From: DASXTB01 sp036505615
Lineage (GTDB): Bacteria > Acidobacteriota > UBA6911 > JACQSX01
Assembly (NCBI GenBank): GCA_036505615.1
Contig: DASXTB010000018.1
Coordinates: forward strand, 1-11,053
Direction: 5' to 3'
DNA length: 11,053 bases
The position numbers and the translations under genes are program-made. Numbering within the stretch: position 1 is the first letter of the stretch; each line of letters starts with the position of its first letter. This document shows positions 5,852 to 11,053 of the stretch, in pieces. The notes beneath the pieces are model-generated. The model saw nothing but the letters and a program-made list of their open reading frames with translations. It made no database searches and was not told where the DNA came from.

Positions 5852-7243
5852 CTAACTGACGCGCTTCCAACGCACGCCGTCGCGGGTGTCCTCCAGAGCG
5901 ATTCCGCGACCCAGCAGTTCGTCGCGGATTTCGTCGGCGCGTTTGAAATCGCGATTGCGGCGGGCCGTCGTTCGTGCGTCGATCAATTGCTGCACTTCCG
6001 CGTCGGCGATCACATCAGTTCTAATTTCAATCACGTCCAGCACTGTATTGAATTTCTGGAATAGCGATAGAATCTTTTGCCGGTCTCCCTCCGACAGGCC
6101 ATGCTGATCGACAATTGAATTGAGCTCATAGCGAGCGTTAAAGATCGCAGCCAGCGCATTCGAGGTATTCAGATTGTCATCCATGGCCGACTCGAACTCC
6201 CGCAGGGCCTTTTGTAAGACTTCATCGATACTTCGATTGTCGGAGGGCGCGGGGGGACAGGTTCGCACCAGCAGCAGAAAATTCTTCAACGTGTCCAACG
6301 CCGAGGCCGCGTCGCGGATTCCGTCCATGGTAAAGTTCAGCGGCTTCTTGTAGTGTGCCTTCAGCAGCAAGTACCGGATTGCCAGCGGGTCGAAGCCTTT
6401 GGCCAGAAGATCGCGCAGCGTGTACTGATTGCCTTTGGACTTGGCCATTCTTTCGCCTTCGATCAGGAGATGTTCGGTGTGGATCCAGTACTTCACAAAA
6501 GGCTTCCCCGTGGCTCCTTCACTTTGGGCAATCTCATTCTCATGATGCGGAAAAATCAAATCCACCCCGCCGCCGTGGATGTCAAAGGACTCCCCCAGAT
6601 ACTTCATGCTCATCGCTGAACATTCCAAATGCCAGCCTGGGCGCCCTCTGCCGATCGCTGCCTCCCAGCTGGGTTCATTTTCCTTAGGGGCCTTCCAAAG
6701 GGCAAAGTCTCTGGGGCTATCCTTGGTGTACTCGTCAGCTTCCACGGAATGTCCAGTTTGAAGCTGGTCCGGATCCAGACGGGAAAGCCGCCCGTAGTTG
6801 GGAAAAGCGGAAATGCGGAAGTAGATGGAGCCGTCCTTTTGATAAGCCAGGCCCTTCTGAAGCAGCCTTTCCACCAACTGCGCCATCTCCGAAATGTGAT
6901 CGGTGGCATACACCAGTTTTTCCGGTGATTGCAGCCGCAATTTCTTGCAATCGTCAAAAAAAGCTTCGGCATAGCGGGTGGTATAGTCCTTCAACGCGAC
7001 GCCCTCAGACTGCGCGTTCCGAATGATTTTGTCGTCCACATCTGTAATGTTCATTACGTGAGTGAGACGATAGCCGCGGTAAAGAAGCCAGCGTCGCAGG
7101 ATGTCCTGGCTGACGAAGGTGCGAAAATTTCCAATGTGCGCAAAATCATACACCGTGGGCCCGCAGGTATACATCCGGACAAGGTTGTCTTCCAGGGGGA
7201 GGAATTCCTCTTCTTTCCCAGTGAGCGTGTTGAACAATCGCAT
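5852..7243 (-). CDS. cysS: Cysteinyl-tRNA synthetase
   Basis: 463 residues, normal for class I CysRS. The enzyme attaches cysteine to tRNA-Cys in the cytosol using ATP. Seen: TCGPTVYDFAHIGNFRT holds the first zinc ligand (C27) and the HIGH-type motif HIGN (36-39). THVMNITDVDDKII (61-74) is a family block. HLECSAMSMKYLG supplies C208, and HGGGVDLIFPHHENEIAQSE (223-242) supplies H233 and E237, completing the zinc site. The KMSKS motif reads MAKSK (266-270), an accepted variant position. The C-terminal anticodon-binding part ends with RADEIRDELLGRGIALEDT. Start: the ATG at 7241-7243 matches where the family begins. A TTG eight codons upstream (7267) is too close to the predicted promoter. No Shine-Dalgarno is apparent. 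Essential housekeeping gene, apparently its own transcription unit. Confidence 0.97.
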   Translation of the reverse strand: MRLFNTLTGKEEEFLPLEDNLVRMYTCGPTVYDFAHIGNFRTFVSQDILRRWLLYRGYRLTHVMNITDVDDKIIRNAQSEGVALKDYTTRYAEAFFDDCKKLRLQSPEKLVYATDHISEMAQLVERLLQKGLAYQKDGSIYFRISAFPNYGRLSRLDPDQLQTGHSVEADEYTKDSPRDFALWKAPKENEPSWEAAIGRGRPGWHLECSAMSMKYLGESFDIHGGGVDLIFPHHENEIAQSEGATGKPFVKYWIHTEHLLIEGERMAKSKGNQYTLRDLLAKGFDPLAIRYLLLKAHYKKPLNFTMDGIRDAASALDTLKNFLLLVRTCPPAPSDNRSIDEVLQKALREFESAMDDNLNTSNALAAIFNARYELNSIVDQHGLSEGDRQKILSLFQKFNTVLDVIEIRTDVIADAEVQQLIDARTTARRNRDFKRADEIRDELLGRGIALEDTRDGVRWKRVS

Positions 7244-7276
7244 GGCGGCAATGTTGGCCAAAGTCAAAAAGAAGCA

Positions 7277-7306
7277 ATGTTACAGTAGCCGAAAATGGGG
7301 TGTCAA
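7277..7306 (-). promoter_or_regulatory. Sigma70-type promoter for cysS
   Basis: Seen on the minus strand: a perfect -35 TTGACA (7301-7306), an 18-nt spacer and a -10 TAACAT (7277-7282, four of six consensus bases). Transcription would begin near 7270, giving a leader of about 27 nt before the ATG at 7243. It lies between the 25-bp inverted repeat and cysS. Confidence 0.5.
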
Positions 7307-7330
7307 ACTGAGGGCATATCTGAGTTTCGG

Positions 7331-7445
7331 GCCGCAAATGAACGCGTATGAACGCTTGTGGCGGAGTTAGTCTCTATCCGCGACTTACTGTGGTCAACAC
7401 CAGACTGTGCCAGAGCATTCGCGTTCATACGCGTTCATTTGCGGC
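7331..7445. repeat. Perfect 25-bp inverted repeat between the glycosyltransferase and cysS
   Basis: Seen: the arms at 7331-7355 and 7421-7445 are exact reverse complements (25/25), separated by 65 nt. Each arm contains two near-copies of ATGAACGC. The right arm starts 9 nt past the glycosyltransferase stop on the minus strand, so the structure could serve as its 3' hairpin, although the loop is long and no T-run follows. I see no ORF in the spacer. Confidence 0.85.
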
Positions 7446-7453
7446 AGAAACTA

Positions 7454-9133
7454 TCACCTCGCGCCTCTTCGCGGCCCGATTTTCAGCACTGCTACATTCC
7501 CCTTTGCGGCGACGACCTGCGCTTGAAGATCGGACTGTGCCTGCAAAGTGGGAACCTCGATGGCGTCGGTGACGATCCAAAGCGGAGAGTGGGACTGCAG
7601 AATCTGCCGAAGTTCATCCAAGCTATCGATACTCTCCATGACCGCACGGCCGCCGCTGTAATAATCGACGGTGTGGTGGAAATACCGGTATTGATAGAAG
7701 TCCTCACCGGCGGGGAGCCGGGTCAGCGAATGTTGAATCACATAACGGGCGGAGTGAAAATTCTCGGCCACAGGAAGTACCGCCACAGTCAGGAACACGA
7801 CCAGCACAACATTGGCGCCCGCCAGAGCAAGCAGGGCGCTAGGTAGGCCGTGTCCCGCCAGCACGTAGGCCAGGAGGCTTCCGGCCGCCAGCAACAACCC
7901 CAGGCCAATTCCCATCCAGGGAGCATGATAGAGCTTTCGTGATGCCAGAGCGGTTCCTGCAGTCACCAGTAGCGAGCAGAGGAAAAGAGCACCGAAAATG
8001 ATGCCGCGCCGCTGGCGAAATGACCCTTCATCGACTCGCGACAGGGTGTGAGAAATAACCAGCGATAAAGGCGGCGCCAAGGGGAGGATATAAGCCGGAA
8101 GTTTGGCGCTGCTGGCGGAAAAGAAGATTAGAGGCATCGCAATCCAGTTCGCCAGAAACACCAGGCGCAGGTCCCAGGTTGCAGGTCGCAGGTCGAAATG
8201 ATGTCGCGGGTCCCAAGTCGAAGGCCGAGGGCTAGAATCCGGAATGCGGAATGTCGAACGCTGGCTTCTGGCCAGTCGCTCAGTTCGCCGACCTAGCGCA
8301 GCCAAGAGGGCCGTCGCAGTCCAGGGGTAGATCCCGAGGGCGAGAACTTCCAAGTAAAAGTAAAAGGGGTGTTCGTGATGATGGATGCGTGTGAAAAACC
8401 GCGCCAGATTGTGGTTCAAGAAAAATACGGATATGAAATCAAAACCGGTTCGCTGGATGATATGCCAGTACCAAGGCACGGCCACTAATAAGGAAGTTAA
8501 TAAGCCTAAAAGCGTTCCGGAGAGTCTTTTCGGCGAAAAGAAAATCGCCAGCACAGGCACTACCGACAAAGCGGCCAGGACCAGAGCAACGGGGCCTTTG
8601 GCCAGCAAGGCAAAGCCGACAGCCGCGCCGGAGGCGATATAAGGCCAGAGAGAATCTACCCGGACAAAGGCGTAAAGACAAAGCAGCATGCCGATGCTGA
8701 AGAATGCGCTAAACAACGGATCGGTGCTGGCCGCGCGGCTGTAGCAGAAAAACAGGGGTGAGGTCGCGGTAATCAAAGCGGCAAAGAATGCCGTTTCTTC
8801 ATTCCAGAAAGTTCTCGCTATCCACCAGAGCGACAGCAGGCAAAGAGCTGCAGCCAGGGCCGAGGGGAGGCGTGCGCTCGCTTCACTGACGCCCAGGATC
8901 GAATAGCTCAAGGCAGCCAGCCAATAATAGAGAGGAGGTTTTTCCAGCCACGGTTTTCCATGGAGCGTGGGTACTACGTAGTCACCCGTTTGCCACATCT
9001 CTTCGGCGACGCGCGCATAGCGAGGCTCGTCGGCACCCAGAAAAGCAGTGTTTCCCAGTTTGAAGAAAAGGGTAATGTAAAGAACCAGGAGCAGAAAAAA
9101 GAGTCTTGTCGAGGCCAATGTCGAAGTTTTCAA
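7454..9133 (-). CDS. ArnT/PMT-like (GT39/GT83-type) integral membrane glycosyltransferase
   Basis: 559 residues, close to ArnT (about 550). Family role: transfer of a sugar from undecaprenyl phosphate to lipid A, a glycolipid or protein on the outer face of the inner membrane; donor and acceptor cannot be read here. Seen: one N-terminal membrane segment (about 11-27), then the catalytic loop ADEPRYARVAEEMWQTGDYV (34-53, with the conserved Asp-Glu) and GKPWLEKPPLYYWL (59-72), both hallmark motifs. About ten further membrane segments follow. SSAKLPAYILPLAPPLSL (341-358) is the usual K-L-P-x-Y-h-L-P block, and a soluble C-terminal domain runs from about 455. Odd: residues about 303-323 are encoded by a heptanucleotide repeat and lie in a loop between membrane segments. 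Start: the TTG at 9133 is the first usable codon after a stop, has no Shine-Dalgarno and lies only 10 nt from a TAGAAT (9144-9149), so the exact start is uncertain. Confidence 0.88.
   Translation of the reverse strand: MKTSTLASTRLFFLLLVLYITLFFKLGNTAFLGADEPRYARVAEEMWQTGDYVVPTLHGKPWLEKPPLYYWLAALSYSILGVSEASARLPSALAAALCLLSLWWIARTFWNEETAFFAALITATSPLFFCYSRAASTDPLFSAFFSIGMLLCLYAFVRVDSLWPYIASGAAVGFALLAKGPVALVLAALSVVPVLAIFFSPKRLSGTLLGLLTSLLVAVPWYWHIIQRTGFDFISVFFLNHNLARFFTRIHHHEHPFYFYLEVLALGIYPWTATALLAALGRRTERLARSQRSTFRIPDSSPRPSTWDPRHHFDLRPATWDLRLVFLANWIAMPLIFFSASSAKLPAYILPLAPPLSLVISHTLSRVDEGSFRQRRGIIFGALFLCSLLVTAGTALASRKLYHAPWMGIGLGLLLAAGSLLAYVLAGHGLPSALLALAGANVVLVVFLTVAVLPVAENFHSARYVIQHSLTRLPAGEDFYQYRYFHHTVDYYSGGRAVMESIDSLDELRQILQSHSPLWIVTDAIEVPTLQAQSDLQAQVVAAKGNVAVLKIGPRRGAR
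8168..8230. repeat. Nine-unit heptamer tract inside the glycosyltransferase gene
   Basis: Seen: on the plus strand CAGGTCC, CAGGTTG, CAGGTCG and CAGGTCG (8168-8195), then five degenerate 7-mers in the same phase, including GTCGCGG, GTCCCAA and GTCGAAG, to 8230. The total is 63 nt, or 21 codons, so the frame is preserved. The encoded peptide shows a 7-residue echo, FDLR then WDLR (313-316 and 320-323). Confidence 0.75.
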
Positions 9134-9516
9134 ATCGAGTGAGATTCTAGCCGCGAATCGGCTGAATGAATAGGCGCGAATTATGAACCACGGGGAACAC
9201 TGGGAACACGGCGCGGCTCCCAGGCTGCAACCAAAACGTCATTAGTTATCGGTCATCAGCCATCGGTTTAAGAATCTTGCCATAAAAACGAGATCTGACA
9301 AGTTTGGTCACGGGGACCACAAGGGCTTTCGAAATTGGCAGTAAATCTTATCGATAAAGGAATCATTAAATTCCCCGTGTTCCCAGTGTTCCCCGTGGTT
9401 CATAATTTTGAGACAGCTTCCTGATCTCGACACTCACTGATGCTCGGATTTGGGCATCTCCCTTGGCGACTGAGGCCCATATCGAAAGACGCCGGCTTCT
9501 GCCATAATTTGCCTTC
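9134..9516. other. 383-bp intergenic region, no gene seen
   Basis: Divergent gap between the glycosyltransferase and the secreted protein of unknown function. It is dominated by the 33-bp inverted-repeat element described separately. Possible -10 boxes are TAGAAT on the minus strand (9144-9149) and CATAAT on the plus strand (9503-9508), both without a good -35. The segment 9408-9480 shows nothing I recognise. Confidence 0.6.
9179..9407. repeat. 229-bp element bounded by a perfect 33-bp inverted repeat
   Basis: Seen: the arms at 9179-9211 and 9375-9407 are exact reverse complements (33/33), and pairing stops on both sides. Each arm contains a 9-nt tandem pair (GGGGAACAC, TGGGAACAC or its complement). 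The 163-nt centre holds three heptamers, TATCGGT, CATCAGC and CATCGGT (9247-9267), and a REP-like motif at 9213-9235. There is no ORF of note. It could be a MITE-like element, a cruciform, or expanded repeats; no target-site duplication is evident. Confidence 0.85.
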
Positions 9517-10677
9517 ATGGGCGTGACGTCGCGTCTACTTGCGAATCTTATGAGACTTACGAAAACGCTGTTGTTCCTTCTAATCCTTTGGCCAGGTTCT
9601 GCTCGCGGCGAAAGAATCTTTCGTTTCGACGTTCCCATTGCAAGCGATCTTCTCATTTCGTTTCAGGCGCGATCCAAGAGCGGAACGTGGAGAGATGGGA
9701 CGGCGCCGGTGCTAACCATCGCCAGCGGTTCTTCACGGCAGAACATTGTGCTGATTCACGCGCCAGAATGGTTTGAGTATTCTTGCTTTATTCCAGCCAC
9801 AGATGGATCGGTTCAGGTAGCAGCCGACACGGATTTTGAGTTGAAGGAATTCAGGGACCAGCCTTCTGCCGGGGAGGTGCTTCGATACGCTCCCATTCTG
9901 GTTTCGCGAAACGAACCAGGTATCTCGCAGAATGATCTGCCGCTGATCGTCTATTGTGAGGTTGCCCAAAAGCCGAAGAGGCTGGCCTACACCTGGATCT
10001 TCAGTAACGAAGACGCCGGGACCGACACCGAAGCGCTTTTTGCGCGTTGGGGACGCGCCACCGACATCGAGCTAGTGTACGTGCGTGAATGGAGCGCGGA
10101 CGGTTTCGTGCGCGAGACGATTCAGACCTACGACCACAAGATCGTCCCATTTGCCGGCAAAAAGGAAGGCGATCATCCGGTGATTTATGTGGCGACGAAA
10201 AACAACGTATTCGATTCGGAGGGAAGCGGGCCGCTCCGCTTTAATATCCCCCCTCACGCATACAACTCTTTTGAACGCACCCGCGAGTCGGTCATGGATG
10301 AATATCCATGGACCTACCGGGTGATGGCCGAGGAGCTGGTTCGCGAGAAGAAGCTGTTTGATCCGCGCCAGTTCGTGTATGTCGATTTCAAGGCAGAGGT
10401 TGCCAAGGGTGCGTCAGTTTATGCCGGCCTTCGGTTCCAGTCAGGTGAAGAAACTACGTCGGACCGCGGCAACCCCAAGAACCGAGTCAGCCGATCGGCC
10501 TGGATTAGAATTGCCATTCCCATTCCCAGCCAAGCCGACGCGTCTCATATCGACTCGGTATTTTTTGCTTGCGATCGGCCGGATGCCTGTAAGGTAACGG
10601 CGATTTCACAAACCGAGTTGCTCGATGCTTCTTACCGTCCGGTGAAGATCCCGGTAGGCTACTTGTTTCGATATTGA
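9517..10677 (+). CDS. Secreted protein of unknown function
   Basis: 386 residues. I do not recognise a characterised family. The N-terminus has a basic patch then LLFLLILWPGSARG (18-31), a cleavable signal peptide with likely cleavage after about residue 31. There are no other membrane segments and no lipobox, so a periplasmic or extracellular soluble protein is expected. Conserved-looking stretches: VLRYAPILVSRNEPG (121-135), YTWIFSNEDAGTDTEALFARWG (158-179), ATDIELVYVREW (181-192), TYDHKIVPF (204-212), GDHPVIYVATKNNVF (218-232) and VYVDFKAEVAKG (287-298). The R-Y-A-P-I, D/H and H-P-V-hh-V-A pattern faintly recalls the Vps62-like fold; this is a weak guess. Four cysteines are present outside the signal peptide (C90, C147, C352, C358). 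Start: the ATG at 9517 is the longest, but the ATG at 9550 (MRLTKTLLF...) gives a tidier signal peptide and leaves room for a leader after CATAAT at 9503-9508. Confidence 0.8.
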   Translation: MGVTSRLLANLMRLTKTLLFLLILWPGSARGERIFRFDVPIASDLLISFQARSKSGTWRDGTAPVLTIASGSSRQNIVLIHAPEWFEYSCFIPATDGSVQVAADTDFELKEFRDQPSAGEVLRYAPILVSRNEPGISQNDLPLIVYCEVAQKPKRLAYTWIFSNEDAGTDTEALFARWGRATDIELVYVREWSADGFVRETIQTYDHKIVPFAGKKEGDHPVIYVATKNNVFDSEGSGPLRFNIPPHAYNSFERTRESVMDEYPWTYRVMAEELVREKKLFDPRQFVYVDFKAEVAKGASVYAGLRFQSGEETTSDRGNPKNRVSRSAWIRIAIPIPSQADASHIDSVFFACDRPDACKVTAISQTELLDASYRPVKIPVGYLFRY

Positions 10678-10990
10678 AGGCTGTGGGTTTGGTTTCAAAA
10701 ATTTCCATTACGACCTCGCCGAACTTCTTCAGCTCTCTCATTGACCATCTTCGCATCCAGGCGAGTCGGATAGAAAACCTAGGGCGGCAGAGCCGCAACC
10801 AAATATTGCAGCGACAGCCGCAAGCAGCAGACGGGAGACGCCGAACGTGTCACATAGAATAGCCGGGTCGAGGTGCAACTAACTTTTCCCTTAGGCCGCT
10901 TCGGCGGCCTTCCTCTAGCCGGCTTCAGCCCCCCAAACAAATTTTCGCGAAATTTCCTGATGGGCAGTTATGTCTTGTGGAGAAAAAACC
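10678..10990. other. 313-bp intergenic region with REP-like hairpins, no gene seen
   Basis: The first 100 bp show nothing I recognise. GCGGC-AGA-GCCGC (10784-10796) is a 5-bp hairpin followed by AACCAAA. A longer C(UUCG)G hairpin lies at 10893-10910, just before the transposase. No terminator for the upstream gene is obvious. Confidence 0.55.
10893..10921. repeat. REP-like UUCG-tetraloop hairpin upstream of the transposase
   Basis: Seen: a perfect 7-bp stem AGGCCGC/GCGGCCT (10893-10899 and 10904-10910) around a TTCG loop, followed after about 6 nt by a second small palindromic motif, GGCTTCAGCC. Paired small hairpins next to a Y1 transposase are the expected setting of a REP sequence mobilised by a RAYT. 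Confidence 0.6.
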
Positions 10991-11053
10991 ATGTCACGCA
11001 ACTTATACACCGACATCCTACTGCACGTCACCTGCCGGCGCCGCGTTCTGGAA
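10991..11053 (+). CDS. REP-associated Y1 (IS200-like) transposase, N-terminal fragment cut by window
   Basis: Only 21 codons are visible: MSRNLYTDILLHVTCRRR then VLE. The R-N-L-Y-T-x-h-x-L-H-V-T pattern is how many IS200/RAYT-type (TnpA_REP, COG1943) proteins begin; in that superfamily it forms the first beta-strand of the HUH/Y1 nuclease fold. The catalytic HUH and Tyr motifs would lie beyond the window. It has the only clear Shine-Dalgarno in the window, GGAGA at 10979-10983, 7-8 nt before the ATG. The REP-like hairpin 80 bp upstream supports the call. RAYTs are single-copy domesticated transposases thought to spread REP sequences. From so short a stretch the call is probable, not certain. 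Confidence 0.6.
   Translation, partial: MSRNLYTDILLHVTCRRRVLE

Noticed and set aside
5672..6064. 130-codon plus-strand frame over the repeat and the 3' end of cysS
   Set aside because: The translation is repeat-derived low complexity followed by antisense of cysS.
7244..7267. TTG start for cysS eight codons upstream
   Set aside because: CysRS proteins begin at the MRLFNT position, and the predicted promoter leaves almost no leader for the TTG.
4265..9133. A single operon of glycosyltransferase, cysS, lat and yraN
   Set aside because: The gaps are 210-255 bp, full of hairpin-forming repeats, and cysS has its own promoter; the functions are unrelated.
10505..10798. 97-codon minus-strand frame overlapping the end of the unknown gene
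   Set aside because: It overlaps real coding sequence by about 170 bp and shows no recognisable motif or ribosome site.

Overview
The window is a stretch of ordinary-looking bacterial chromosome with moderately GC-rich coding DNA. It carries eight protein genes plus the first codons of a ninth. The gaps between genes are unusually full of short-period and inverted repeats. These gaps, the mostly absent Shine-Dalgarno sequences and the gene mix (M19 dipeptidase, DASS permease, tandem Usp, lysine 6-aminotransferase, ArnT-type glycosyltransferase, RAYT-like transposase) remind me of Acidobacteriota. That is an impression; no rRNA or diagnostic marker is present.

Layout. At 1-872 (-) is a secreted M19 (renal-type) dipeptidase, cut by the window edge. 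It is divergent from 1020-2423 (+), an SLC13/DASS permease. A heptanucleotide inverted-repeat hairpin (2422-2520) separates the permease from 2526-3464 (+), a protein with two tandem universal-stress domains. That gene converges on yraN (3584-4009, -) across a paired-hairpin element (3491-3567). Next, all on the minus strand, come lat, an L-lysine 6-aminotransferase (4265-5617), cysS (5852-7243) and an ArnT/PMT-like membrane glycosyltransferase (7454-9133). The gaps between them hold a 39-nt direct repeat, octamer tracts and a perfect 25-bp inverted repeat. A 383-bp gap (9134-9516) contains a perfect 33-bp inverted repeat. A secreted protein of unknown function follows (9517-10677, +). The window ends with REP-like hairpins and the start of a Y1/IS200-type (RAYT-like) transposase (10991 onward, +).

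How the genes relate. I see no single pathway or obvious multi-gene system. The permease and tandem-Usp genes are co-directional and could be functionally linked, as Usp domains often accompany transporters. The four minus-strand genes look like separate units, each preceded by a repeat-rich gap; cysS has a readable sigma70-type promoter. The most noteworthy signal is the repeat landscape. At least four gaps hold short-unit repeats arranged as facing arms, and a related heptamer tract of exactly nine units (63 nt) lies in frame inside the glycosyltransferase gene. I found no CRISPR array, tRNA, rRNA or convincing new defence or biosynthetic system.
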